A DNA stretch of 64,000 nt from assembly GCA_019915015.1 (NCBI GenBank), contig JAHBBC010000016.1:1-64000 (forward strand). Direction: 5' to 3'. This stretch comes from Auriscalpium vulgare (lineage: Eukaryota > Basidiomycota > Agaricomycetes > Russulales > Auriscalpiaceae). The notes beneath the pieces are model-generated. The model made no database searches, was not told where the DNA came from, and saw only the letters and a program-made list of their open reading frames with translations. Numbering within the stretch: the first letter of the stretch is position 1; every line of letters starts with the position of its first letter. The position numbers were made by a program, and so were the translations under genes. Positions 36,072 through 47,281 of this stretch are shown here, piece by piece.

Positions 36072-36310
36072 GTCAGTTTGACAGGCCTCTGCGCATCCGT
36101 AGTACATCCCCTCCTGCCTGCACGCAAAGCGGAGCTTTTTACAATAAACTACGATTTTTTTGAAGCTATGATCCTATCCGTGGTAGCTACGGACCCCAAA
36201 CGGAGGTCTGAGGGGCGAATGGTAGCTGGAAGGGGTCGCGAGCCGCAAAAAAAAATGGTAGTTGACCCCGTTTGGCGGATCATACCCCTGGCATGAGTTA
36301 CGGGGGTCCT

Positions 36311-36318
36311 GGTGCTGC
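36311..36318 (+). repeat. Target site duplication, right copy (GGTGCTGC)
   Basis: Identical to 29445-29452 and directly adjacent to the right inverted repeat. Confidence 0.9.
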
Positions 36319-37186
36319 CGTCGAAAGGGCGCTTGCGCCACAGCATCTCGTAGGCGCAGACGCCTAGACTCCACCAATCGACCTGCCAAGAGTAACCGGG
36401 GCGCGCGTGGGCGACCACTTCAGGGGCCATGTACGCCATGCTGCCTGCCACTGAGGTATGGAGGCGGCGGTCGGAGTAATGGATGGCGATGTTGAAGTCT
36501 GTGAGATGCGCATGACCCGCGGCATCAAGCAGTATGTTGTCAGGTTTGATGTCCCTAACGATGGGCAGTGTGAGAAAATGGTGATGCAGATGGGACGTGT
36601 CTCATCATACCTGTGCACTATGTGTTGACTATGCAAATATGCTAGTCCTGAGGCCAGCTCAGCCATCCAGAAGCGCACTGTGCGCTCGGGGAAATTCCCC
36701 CTGCAGCTGAGGTGGTCTAGCACCGACTGGGTGAGCACGGACAGCGTGCACCATCAAAGGGAACTCACAGCGCAAGTCCCCGCCCAGCATGAGATCCAGC
36801 ACAAAGAAACAGTTCTCATCGTCCTGGAAGGCATAGCGGAGGTTGACCACGAAGGGGTGGTCGATCTGGGCGGCATATGAGACGAGGGGTCAATGAGCGG
36901 TGGGGAACGGACATACCTCCTCCAAAAGCCGACGTTCTTGGACGATGTTGGCGATGGCCTTCTGCTTGATACATTGCGACTTGTCAATGTACTTCAAGGC
37001 GTAGAGTTTCTTGGTCCTTTTGTGTTCGACCACTCGGACCTAAACAATTAGCAGTGGCTCAAGCGGACGGGGGCGGGGAGAGCGAACCTTGCCAAAAGCA
37101 CCCTTGCCGACGACCCTGTGGAGGTCAAAGTGGTAGAGCGAGACCTCGCTGTCGAAGTCGATGGGCTCGGAGAAGCAGCAGCCCAT
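36319..37186 (-). pseudogene. STK32/YANK-type kinase, 5' part, cut off by a transposon
   Basis: The start at 37186 is MGCCFSEPIDFD, a likely N-myristoylation/palmitoylation signal. Exon 1 is 37186-37088 (VVGKGAFGK) and exon 2 starts at 37039 (VRVVEHKRTKKLYALKYIDK, the ATP-binding Lys). Then follow IDHPFVVNLRYAFQDDENCF, LDLMLGGDLR, AYLHSQHIVHR-DIKPDNILL, HLTDFNIAIHY, AGSMAYMAPEVV, WWSLGVCAYEMLWRKRPFDGS, where the transposon interrupts. DFN in place of DFG, with the MGxx start, is typical of STK32/YANK kinases. A phase problem around 36720-36740 (LR to LDHLSCRGNFPE) needs an indel. Together with 28689-29444 this was one gene; it is disrupted in this haplotype. Confidence 0.88.
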
Positions 37187-37766
37187 GGTCGGGACTGGTG
37201 GGCGTCAGCGAGGCGAGGGGAAATGCAAGGTAAGATACGCGAGCGGAAAGCTTAAAAGGAGGAGAGCAAGAAGAAAGCAGGACCGCCAGCCAGGGCGTAT
37301 GGACCAAAGGCATTGTACTCTGGAAGGCAAGCAGCGGTTGATCGGTCCTTGCCGCGTGTGTCGAAACAATAACACCGCCCGAGAGAAGCGCCCTGGGATG
37401 CCCAGATCCGCGTCTCGCAAACACGCGGCTCTCAGGCCGTGTGCACAGACAATTGGACAGAAGACTTGGCCACAGTCGCCGATATTGCTATGTTCTACCG
37501 ACGACCTTCGCGATCTCGTAAAATAAATATCCACGGGGGCAAAGTAGCCCAGCCCTAAACCGAAAACGGCCATCAGGGAAGCAGCTGCTGCAGCACGCGG
37601 ACTCACGCGGATCAGTTCCACGTGCGGTCTGCGCGCGGTCCGCGGACCGGTCCTCGACCCCCGCAGTCCACGCTTGCAGTCCACGCCTTCCTCTGCGTTG
37701 TTCCCTACAGCTCCGCTCGTCACAAACGCCTCTTTGCCGTCTCGAAGGCAACGACATCGCCGTACT
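37187..37766. other. Divergent intergenic region, kinase / TRP channel
   Basis: A 580-bp stretch between two divergent starts. It must contain both promoters; no clear TATA box, repeat or RNA gene is seen. Confidence 0.4.
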
Positions 37767-40700
37767 ATGGACGCCGAAGGACAAGACGACCACAACCTCC
37801 TCGGCCCCTCAGAAGAGTATCTGGCGTCTGTCAAGGTCTTCCCATTCATTCCGCGTCTCAAGAAAGATGTCATCGTAAGTGGAGAACAATAAGCCATGTA
37901 TTGCATATTTTGAATCTTGCCTTGCTTCTGAAGCAAAACATAGGTTCGTGCAAACCTACGCTGCTGGTCACACGGCCCTGATAACGCTGTCGTCTAGACA
38001 GTGCCCTCACCTGGGAGTACGTGCCAAGCTTTATTTCCCTTTCGGCCCGGCTTTAACTTAGCAACCTCGCAGCCAGCTTACGGCCTCCGATATCAACTTC
38101 GCTATCGTTCGCCCGCTAGTCTTCAAATACGCCCGTATACGGAACCCCTCTATTGTCTACGTATGTCTGGTGGTGCGCTCCCACTTCCTCGCGGCCGCCG
38201 AAGGCGACCTCGCCTTTGCCGGCGTTAGCCAAGCGCGAGCGCACCTGTGCGAGATCCTCGCGATGAAGCTCGTCAACCACTTTGCAAACAATAGGATTGA
38301 GCTCGTCGCCGTGCTCACCACAAGCTGGAGCCCACTCGCAGGCGCGTCCCATGACGTGTTCGCGGAGGTGTGCAGCATCCTCGGCACGAAGCACAACGAG
38401 GATGTGGACGACCCGCAATCAGCGCTGGAGGTGCGTGCCTTGCTTCCGTCGGGGCCGGCAGCGCGCGACTGAGTTGTCCCGTCAGATGGCCATCGCGACG
38501 CGTGCCAAACGCTTCATCTCCTCGCCCCTAGTGCAGCAAGTCGTGAACGACATCTACACCGGACGCGTGGTCTACGGGACCGCATCCACTGGGCCTATCG
38601 TCGCGGACACGTACAAGCAGCGCGCCATCGAGATCTACGACAGCCGCAACGCGAGCTGGTTGAATCACTACAGGTCAGCGCGCCGTTTTGCGCGCGACAC
38701 AGACGCTGATGCGCCCGCAGGCTGCGTGTGCCCAAATACGGCGCCATCCTCGAGTTCCTAAACTTCGCGTGCCTGCTGATTACGTTCATCCTCTGTCTTT
38801 CTTGTGAGTCGCACGCGCTTCGAGTCTGCGTACCCGGCGCCCAGTAACGTCAGCTAGACCGGGATGTGAACGCCCTGCACCCGTTCGAGGTGCTGTTCCT
38901 TGTATTTGCGGCCGCCTTCGCGCTGGAAGAATACACCGCATCCATGGAGCACGGTTGGGGAAGTGAGTGGCGTTCGTTGAATTAAAATTGTTTCCGAGTC
39001 TGATCGGATTTGATAGTCTACATCGCCAACGTAAGTCCAACGCACAGACGGCATGTCGGCGCAGGCTCACCGCGGACAGATGTGGAATATTTTCGACACC
39101 TCGTTCATCGTGGTAACATTGGTGTACGTGGGCTGCAGGATTAAAGGCTTGGCATACAACGACCGTCAGTCCCGTACATCCTGGAGCACGAGACAAACTC
39201 ACTCACAAGCTGTCAATCTCACAGCTGATGCGTCCGACCTGGGATTCGACATCCTGGCGTGCGGCGCTTGCATTCTATTCCCGCGGTGAGCCGTCAGACA
39301 AGGGCTACCTTTCCGTGAACAGCGCTCATACCACGATGCAGCCTCGCGTTCTTCCTAGTCTCCAACAACGTGGTGATCCTGTATGTGTGACCTTGTTTTC
39401 GACCATTCCGAGTTGTCCGGAGACGCCGCCGCTAATAACGCCCTGCGCCGCAGAGCCCTGCGCGCGATGACCGCCGAGTTTGTGTTCTTCATGGGAATCG
39501 CGGCGATCTGCTTTTCGGGCCTCTTGTTCACGCTGTGGACGCTCGCGCCCAGCAAGTCGCAATGGACCATCAAGGCCATCTCGTGGCTGTTGGTGCAGAT
39601 CTGGTTCGGTAATACCTACCTGTCGTTCGGGCAGGCGTCCTCGTTCCATCCGTGTAAGTGATGGTTCCGCTGCGCTTTACGAGACGCGTATTGACGCGCA
39701 TGGAAGTTTTCGGACCCATCCTGATGACGGGTTTTGCTGCTTTAAGTAACACCTTGTTGCTGACCAGTAAGTTCAGGAGCTTTCGACCTGGCTGACCTCT
39801 CATAAGGCACCTGCAGTTTTGATCTCGATCCTCTCAAATACATTCGCTCGCATCGATGAAGTGAGTAACCCTTGTCTTGTCCCCCTTGACGACGATTTGC
39901 TCACGAGCTGCACTCCAGAATGCAAATCAGGAAGTGGGCTCTTGTTCTCCTGCGCTGGAGTACCTTGTTTTGCTAATCGCCATGCCAGTATCTCTTCCAA
40001 TTCACCATCATCACACTGGAGGGGTGCGTAGCCCCCGCTGGCTGGCTTGTCGTACACGTGCTCAATCTCTTACAGGATGCAGTCGGACGCGCTATTCAGC
40101 TATCAGCCTCCATTCAACCTTTTCGCCTTCGCCATCCTCTGGCCTGCAAGCTTCTTCGCGTCCCCGCGGACGCTACACACTGCCAATGTGTTTATGATTC
40201 GCCTGACAGTACGTTCATGGTTGCGTTCATACCGTCTGCCTAACTAATAGGATGTCAGTCCTTCCCCGTCCTGATCTTGATCTCCATCTATGAGAAATTC
40301 CTATACACGCATCCATCCCTGCGGGAGTCAACACAGTCGGCAGCTCAATCCCTATACAATTCTCTGCCTCGCCCGATGAAGTCGCTTCCCATCCTGGAAG
40401 CCATCATGGGCACGAACGCAAACGACATCTACGAGGCGATTTTCGAAGTCGACGCCGACCTCGTGGACGACGACGACAACAATGACCTGTTCGCCTACGA
40501 CCCAGAAGAAGACCGCGTTGGCCTGCGCAGCTGGGCGAGTCGAGAAAACGGCGGGACGCATACACCGACGCCGACATCGCAGGTCCACCCCGCGAACTTC
40601 CCGACCGTGCGCACCCCGGACCGCCCCGGCGCGGGCCGGGGCCGCCGCTCGTCGAGCTTCCCCCGCTCGCCCGTCGGCGGCAAAGTATCCGGCTCTCCTC

Positions 40701-41044
40701 GACACCGCAACGTCAGTCTGCGCCCCCCTTCGGTCGCCGACCGCGCGAGCGCGGGCGAGCTGCCGGCAGCGGCGCCGCAGAGCCCGCTGTCTCGCTTATT
40801 TGGCGCGCGCCTGGACGCGGGCAATGGAAGCGCGGCGCAGCCGGCGCGCATGGACAGGATCGAGGAGGGCATGCGCCGCGTGCAGGAGTTGCTGGAGGAT
40901 GTGCGCGAGCTGCCGGTGACGCGCCTGAAGGACGAGATGAAGGAGCTGCAGGAGCGTCAGGCGAGGATTGAGGGGCTGCTGCTGATGCTCACGCGGGGGA
41001 TGAGGAACGATCATTCGGGGCCGTCGCGGCATGATACACTCTGA
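37767..41044 (+). CDS. TRP-type vacuolar cation channel (Yvc1-like)
   Basis: Starts MDAEGQDDHNLLGPSEEYLA. Exon 2 (about 37944-38016) needs one extra base near 37988-37996 to give LDSALTWD, which joins QLTASDINFAIVRPLVFKYAR. The soluble N-domain continues (LCEILAMKLVNHF, VAVLTTSWSPLAGA, WLNHYRLRVPKYG). Membrane segments follow: LEFLNFACLLITFILCL, FEVLFLVFAAAFALEEY, MWNIFDTSFIVVTLVYVG, RLAFFLVSNNVVIL, EFVFFMGIAAICFSGLLFTL, the pore region WLLVQIWFGNTYLSF, and LTILISILSNTFARIDE. The long acidic and Ser/Pro-rich C-tail ends in a coiled coil (RVQELLEDVREL, ELQERQARIEGLL). The layout is that of fungal Yvc1 channels, which release Ca2+ from the vacuole. About 14 exons. Confidence 0.88.
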
Positions 41045-41692
41045 TCTCGCATCTTGCTTGCTCGATCGTGGCCCTTCGTGGCCCTTCGTGGCCTCGGCAT
41101 CTCTATCGTGAGTGCATGCTCTTTGCATGTGCTTCGGTGTGAATCTTATGAACTCTTGTTTCTCCAGAGCATACACTGTTCTATATTCAGGTTCGAGCAT
41201 ACTTGCAATGATGGAGTCTTCCGAGTCTCCTCTCGGAGGTCTTGAGTAGCCCGGGCAGGTCAACAGGAGTCTGAAGTCTTCTGAAGTCCTCCGAGCCTGT
41301 TCCAGCGCTTACTTCCATCCGGACAGTATGCACGGAAGGCTGGTCCGACAGATCTAGAGTTCGACAGCTGGCTCGGAAAGTACGCGAGCACACAGCCACA
41401 TTGGGAAATTTTTGTGGCATCCCATCCGTGCCTGTTGAAACATTGAATGCTTGCCGTCCCAGGTAAACACGTCAAGTGCAGAATCCGTCTTTACTCGTCA
41501 CCACCACAAACCCTAGTGGGCTCGGGACATGTTAATGTTTTAGGGCTCCCCCCAAACAGGACGTACGATCTCTCCCAGCGTCTGGAGGAACTCGCGCGCG
41601 AGCTTGAGCGTGTTTTGGTGGTGCGTAATGACATTCTCGGGAGAGAAATAGGCTCCGATTTGACATATGTGCGTGCAAGGTGCAGGCGCCGG
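41045..41692. other. Intergenic region, part of the segmental duplication
   Basis: No gene. Nearly the whole stretch has a diverged counterpart at about 45300-45958, for example the shared GTGAGTGCAT...TTGCATGTG near 41107 and 45357. Three copies of GTGGCCCTTC-like sequence are tandem near 41068-41090. Confidence 0.6.
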
Positions 41693-43537
41693 ATGGCCAA
41701 TCAGCTTCGGAACGTCTCTCTCGATTTTAAAAGGAGGGTCAGCCACGCCCAGAACAACTTCCACGAAACTCCCTCCCCCTCGCGCCTGCAAAGTCGACGC
41801 CTCCTCGAGCCGAAGCGCGTCCCTCGAGCTGGGACTTCCTTGTGAGTGACATCCCAACCGCAGCTGAGCGGCTACTGACCCCCCTTCGTGACTTGCGTCG
41901 TGGCCTTCTATCGTCATCATCTCTACCAGAATCCACTCTTCCTCCTCCTCGGCACGCTCATTAGCATTCTGACCAGCGACATGGCAACCCGTACCTATGG
42001 CGGCGTTGTGAGTACATCTTCACTACAGAGGTTAACATAGTGCTGAGCGGTTTGGGCGTCAGGACTCGCACAACCCCAAAGCTCCTGCTCAAGCACCCTT
42101 CAGTATTCCGCCGATCCCCAGGATCCCTGACGGCCTGAATTTCCCAAATCCTGCGGAGATGTTCTCTGCCATCCCGGGTCAAGCAAAGGCATCCAAGAAC
42201 GAACTCACGGAGTACTTGGGTCATCTCAGAGCCGTGTTCACGATGCCCTTGATTTGGTTCCTGAGGGCATTCGCGTCCTTCGCTATGCGGCTCGCGAAGC
42301 GTTTCTTCGTACGTTTTACCTGCTTTCATGCCACTATCGCCCCTGACGCCGCTGCAGTTCCCTGCCGTCATGCTCTTCTTCACCTTCTACGAGGGCAAGA
42401 TCAGGAAGGCGTATCCGTGGCTTCCGTCGATGTGGGGCATGCTCTTCGCGTTCTTCCCAATGGGCATCAAGCTCCCCGCCAGTCTCAATGACCTAGTCTC
42501 TGGCATCCTCCCAAATCTTCCATCCATGCCCCTCGAATTCAGTCAGTTCATGAACGCGGGGCAGGACGCCGCCAAAATGGCGGCCGATGCCGCTAATGGC
42601 GCTGCGGACCTCATGAAGAATGCAGCGGGCGATGCTGTGAAGCAAGCCGGTAACGTGGCGGCTGCAGCTAGTCAGGCCGCGGGCGATGCTGTGAAGCAAG
42701 CCGGCGACGTGGCAGCTGCAGCGAGTCAGGCGGCGGGCGACGCTGTTAAGCACGCCGGTGATGCGGCAGCTGCAGCAAGTCAGGCGGCCGGGGATGCTGT
42801 GAAGCAAGCTAGCGATGCGGCGGCTGCAGCAAGTCAGGCGGCGGCGGCGGCGGCGAGTCAGGCGGCGGGCGACGCTGTGAAGCACGCCGGCAACGTGGCA
42901 GCTGCAGCAAGTCAGGCGGCAGGCGACGCTGTGAAGCAAGCAGGCGGTATTGCAAACGCAGTGGGTCAGGCGACGGGGGATGCTGTGAAGCAAGCTGGCG
43001 GTACGGCAGCTGCAGCAGGTCAGGCAGCGGCACTTGCGGCAGGTCAGGCGGCGGGAGATGCTGTGAAGCAGGCTGGCGGTATAGCAAATGCAGCAAGTCA
43101 AGCGGCGGGAGATGCTGTGAAGCAAGCTGGTGGTGTGGCAGCTGCAGCAAGTCAGGCTGCTGCTGGAGCCGTCAACGGTCTGCAATCGCAGTTGCTAGAC
43201 GTCGGTGCCAAGGGTGTCAAGGCGCTGCCGGTGCCAGATCTGGGCGCAGGGATTCAGGGTCTCAAGGTGCGTGTTACCTGCATTACGCCTGGTGATTTCA
43301 TTCATAGACGTTGCGCCTTTTCTTCCTCAGGATCAACAAAAGCGCGTGGAGGGTTTGATGCAGTCGTTGGCGCCGGGGAATCTCTCCCCGTCAATCGGGG
43401 GCGACGCTGCCGCGCCTGCGATTCCCAGCTTCCCTAGCTTCCCTAGCACCCCAAAACTACCCAGTCTCCCTACCTTCAATAGCGCCTCCTCCGGTGTTAG
43501 TAGCCTTGGACTCATCAATTTTGGAAAAAGGTCGTGA
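41693..43537 (+). CDS. Membrane-associated Ala-rich repeat protein, copy 1
   Basis: The ATG at 41693 starts MANQLRNVSLDFKRRV. A frame offset near 41765 (one missing base in a C/T run) is suggested by comparison with copy 2. Later exons encode NPLFLLLGTLISILTSDM (membrane), PAQAPFSIPPIPRIPDGLNF, FTMPLIWFLRAFASFAMRL (membrane) and VMLFFTFYEG...PSMWGMLFAFFPMGI (membrane). Then comes a long Ala/Gly/Lys tract of nine 18-residue repeats (42625-43158). The last exon is Pro/Ser-rich (PSFPSFPSTPKLPSLP) and ends GLINFGKRS. The family is not recognised. The amphipathic Ala-Lys repeats resemble LEA-like or apolipoprotein-like helices, which is only an analogy. A tandem paralogue lies at 45959. Confidence 0.7.
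42625..43158 (+). repeat. Nine-copy 54-bp in-frame tandem repeat (18-aa units)
   Basis: The unit encodes AGDAVKQAGDVAAAASQA with variants (KQ/KH, GN/GD/GG/SD, AAAAS/IANAA). Two units are followed by an extra 8-residue AAAAASQA or AALAAGQA insertion. Units differ by several point changes, so the array is not brand new. Copy 2 of the gene has at most one or two degenerate units at the same place. Confidence 0.9.
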
Positions 43538-43899
43538 TGTGCTTCTGCGTAGAATGTATATTCAAGTTTGCCTCTATGCACGCACCGTTCATTCCTCCGT
43601 GAGATGATACCAAGTGTAAATCAAATACTGCAAGAAACATCTTGCACAGTGCACGCCGCCATCGTAGGCTCCTCCGAGTCCCCGACTATGAACCGTCATT
43701 GAACGTCTGGGCCGGCATCCGCCCGGCGGTCGAGTTTGATCACGTGCGCATGCGCGAGTCAAGTTGACGACGGACGAGAAGGGACGAGACCTCTTTGAAC
43801 TCTCCCCAGAGTGACTACGGGCCCGTCTTAGCCATCTCAATTGGAACGTGGTCGCTATCTAATGTCAATATTGGTGGTTTTGAGCGCGTTCAACTCACC

Positions 43900-45310
43900 T
43901 TTCCCGGCACCCTTGCTTGACTCGGAGTGAGTGAGTTGCGCGTTTATGTTGTTGACCTTTTCACGATGTTCTGAAGCTTTGCCTTTGAGGATTTTTCGAC
44001 AACTTGAAGTACGATGTTATAGTGCTGAGCGCGTTTGCTTGGGGAGAGGAGGCAGAAAGTTGAAAGTGCGTCCATACTACGCGACTGATATCAATCTCTA
44101 CTGCCGATCACCGACTCAATCCCAGCCTCGTATCACTGCGTTTTGATTTGCAGCGCTGTCGGGCGCAGTGTCCATGTCGACACAATTGCTCGTTCAAGAG
44201 GGCAGAGCCCACATCACGACGCAAACGTTACCCTACTTGCTGTACATGGCGAACTCTCTACTGTGCGTACGCTAAGGTGCATGCCATTTACTTCCGTTGT
44301 GACAGTCGGGTCATTGATGTTGGCTCTGAGCTGAAGGCGGCGCTTGCATCTCGTTTTCGCGGGTACTAAATAGCCAATAGACAAGGGCTTGAATTCTCTC
44401 GAACTGCGCTCACACCACGACGCAGCCGCGCACTCCTTTATATCCTCTAACTGATGTGATGCTCTGCGAGAGCAGTCGTCCGGAGTGCCGCTTACCACGC
44501 CGTGCACAGCAGGTCTTTCCGTGCCGTGATAGCCGAGTTCGTGCTCTCCATTGGTATATTCAGGCAATATCTCTGGGCCTGTTTAACATCTGTCGACACT
44601 CGAACAAATCCTCTCAAGGCAATCCTGTGTCTCATGATGCCATGATAATGCAACTCGGTTAGGGATACATCCCTGTCATTTACTATAGACAGGCGGCGTC
44701 CCCGTTCTTTCCGTGTGCGTGATGCTTCGGTGTTGCTGCCCCGGGTACAAGGTATTGACGAGTACGGCAGTCGCTGGCAGTCGTCGGACCGATATTAATG
44801 ACAGGGCAACACCTTGCTGACGAGTGCAAGCTCTCAAGCTCAAGGCTCAAGCGAGGCCCCAAGTGCAATCTTAATCGCGATCCTCTCAAACACATTTACC
44901 GGGCTGATGAAGTGGGTTGCGTTTCCTGTGACGACGATTGACTCACGATCTGCCCGCTAGCCTGTCAATCATGGAGTGGTGTCGTGTTCGATTGGATACT
45001 TTGTGCTGCTACGGTAATCGCCCCTCGAGATGTGCGCCGTCGTCAGTCGACGAGCAGTGGCCCCACTGCCTCGCTTATTTGACACGTGTGCAGATGGAAG
45101 CAAGGCGCGCGCATGCACAGGGTCGACGCTGGTCGACGTCGACGAGGGCGTGCGGCGCGTGCAGGCACTGCTGAGGGTCGTGCAGTGGTCGTGGGCGGGG
45201 CGGGCGGCCTGTGACGCTGAAGATGAAGGACATGCTGAGTTAGCCGACGGGCTGCTGCCGCCGACGGGGATGCCGACGAGGCACGATCACTCGGGTATGT
45301 CGCGGCGTTG
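43900..45310 (+). pseudogene. Decayed duplicate of the TRP channel gene
   Basis: Scattered stretches align in order with 38-41 kb. Examples: CTCTCAAACACATTTACCGG at about 44885 against CTCTCAAATACATTCGCTCG at 39833; the pre-pore exon near 44500 against 39450; and the coiled-coil end at 45065-45295 (RLFDTCADGSKARACTG, DEGVRRVQALL) against 40795-41035. The last part keeps HDHSG..SRR at its end, as in the intact gene (NDHSGPSRH). All frames are broken and most membrane exons are missing. The region between 43538 and 43900 is unassigned. Confidence 0.75.
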
Positions 45311-45958
45311 CGCTTCTTGCTGGACTGTGGCCTCAACATTCGTGGCTCTGTTCTAGTGAGTGCATCGTTCTTACTTCCTCTTGCATGTGTTTCGATGTGA
45401 ATCTCATGTGCTCGCATATGCAGAGCATACTCTCTGCCATTCTCAGGTTCAAGCATACTCGCGACACCGTTGTAAGATATGCTTTACCTCACGGAGGTCT
45501 TGTCCTTTCTTATCTCAACAGGAGCGTAATCCCACCGGTGCTCCAGCGCCTACCCCCTTTCGGAATCACATGGCGCCGCGAAGTGACATGTCCATTGAAA
45601 GTATGCACGGAAGAGCATCGCTTCGGACAGCTGCCTCGGAACGTGTGCGGATACGCACCCGGACACAGGACAGCAAGCGGCATGTAATCCCGCGCCGGTT
45701 AAATTCTGGCCTTCCCAGGTAAATCCGTTAACGGGTTGAGGGCGGAATGCACGTCTACTCGTCTCTATCATAAACCCTGGCGGCCTCGGGAGACTTTAAT
45801 GCTCCAGGATCCCCCAAGTAGGACGTCTGCCCCAACCGTGGACGAAATCGCGCGCAGGCTTGAACGTGTTTTTGGAGGTGCGTAATGACATCGCCTGGCC
45901 GGGAGATAAATAGGCTCCATTCTGACACACTGCGAGCAAGGCTCGTGCAAGCGCTCGG

Positions 45959-47281
45959 ATGGCCGATCAGCTTCGACAACTCTCGCTCGATTTAAAAAGG
46001 AGCGTCAATCAGGCCCACAACAACTTGCACGAGAGCCTCTCCCCCCTTGCGCCCGTGAAGTCGACCCCTCCTCGAATCAGATCGTGTTCCTTTGAATTCC
46101 TCGTGAGTGACAACACAGCCGCAGCTTCTCGCTGCTAACCTCCCTCCTTCACGACTTGTGTCGCGGCCTTCTATCATGCCTGCCAGAATCCACTCTTTCT
46201 CCTCGGCCTGCTCATCACCATTTTGACCGGCGACATGTCTCATACCTATGGTGGCGTTGTGAGTACATATTTGATGTAGAGGCATCGTGGTGTTGAGAGC
46301 GATCGGCTGGTTGCAGGACTCGCAGAACCCCAATGCTCCCGCTCAGGCGCCATACGGGGTGCCCCCGATCCCCAAAATCCCTGACGACTTGAAGTTCCCC
46401 AACCCGATGGAAATCTTCTCCGACATCCCGGGACGCTTCAGGACTTTCAAGGGCGAACTCCAAGAGTTCTTTAACCGCCTCAAATACGTGTTCATTTTGC
46501 CCTTGAGCTGGTTCCTGACGTTCGCGTCCTTCGGGAAGGGCCTCTTGAAGCGTCTCATTGTAAGTCTGACCTGCCTCTATGCCACCATCGTTTCTGACGC
46601 TGCGGCAGTTCCTTCCCGTCACGATCTCCCTCAACATCTACGAGGGCAAGATCAGGACGTGGTGGCCTTGGCTCCCGTCGATCTGGGGTCTGTTCTTCGC
46701 GCTCTTCCCGCAGGGAATCAAGCTCCCCTCTCTCACCACTTGGATCACCGGCAAATACAACGGCGCCGGCCCTACGGACATCCCTACCATGGAAGTCGAC
46801 ATGAGCCAGTTCATGAACGCGGGGACCAACGCAGCGGGAGACGTCGCGAATGGAGCGGCGGACGGCCTGAAGCAGACGGCGGGAGATTTGAAGCAGGCTG
46901 GTGGTATGGCAACAGCAGCAAGTCAGGCGGATACTAACACTCTCAATGGTCCTCAATCGCAGATGAACCAGCTGGACGGCGTCCTTAAAGACGTCAAGGG
47001 GCTACCGGAGGCGGATGTGATTCAGGAGACTAAGGTGCGTAATACCTACATTACGCCCATATGTTGTTGATTCATACGCATTGCTCCCTCTTCCTCAGGA
47101 GCTACAAAAGCGCAGGAGGCCGCCGTCAGTGCGTTCCCCGTCACGCGGCGCCGGCCTCTCCCGACCTACAACCCCGAGCTTCCCTATCACTCCTAGAGTA
47201 CCCAGCCTCCCTAGCTTCAATAAGGCCGCCGCCACCTCCGGCGTAAGCCTTGGTTTTGGTGATTTTGGAACACGATCCTGA
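45959..47281 (+). CDS. Membrane-associated Ala-rich protein, copy 2
   Basis: Starts MADQLRQLSLDLKRSV and keeps the exon order of copy 1: a first exon ending SCSFEFL before GTGAGTG, NPLFLLGLLITILTGDM (membrane), PAQAPYGVPPIPKIPDDLKF, YVFILPLSWFLTFASFGK (membrane), LPVTISLNIYEG and WLPSIWGLFFALFPQGI (membrane). Then MSQFMNAGTNAAGDVANG, a short Ala/Lys part (GDLKQAGGMATAASQ), and a last exon, Pro-rich, ending VSLGFGDFGTRS. It lacks the nine-fold repeat of copy 1. Function unknown. The first exon reads without a frame break, supporting the idea that copy 1's break is a sequence error. Confidence 0.7.

Larger units (their letters stand above)
29453..36310. mobile_element. 6.86-kb DNA transposon with 32-bp TIRs inserted in a kinase gene
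   Basis: The terminal inverted repeats are 29453-29484 and 36279-36310. Both start AGGACCCCCGTAACTCA and differ at a single position in 32. An 8-bp duplication flanks the element. Next to both ends the motif GGTAGCT/GGTAGTT recurs (29493, 29537, 29582, 29621; 36182, 36221, 36257), a possible transposase-binding array. The interior codes on the plus strand for a ULP1-like protease and a transposase. The TIRs are nearly identical, which suggests a rather recent insertion. Superfamily is uncertain: the 8-bp duplication allows hAT, P or KDZ, and the transposase has no classic hAT dimerisation motif that I can see. Confidence 0.93.
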
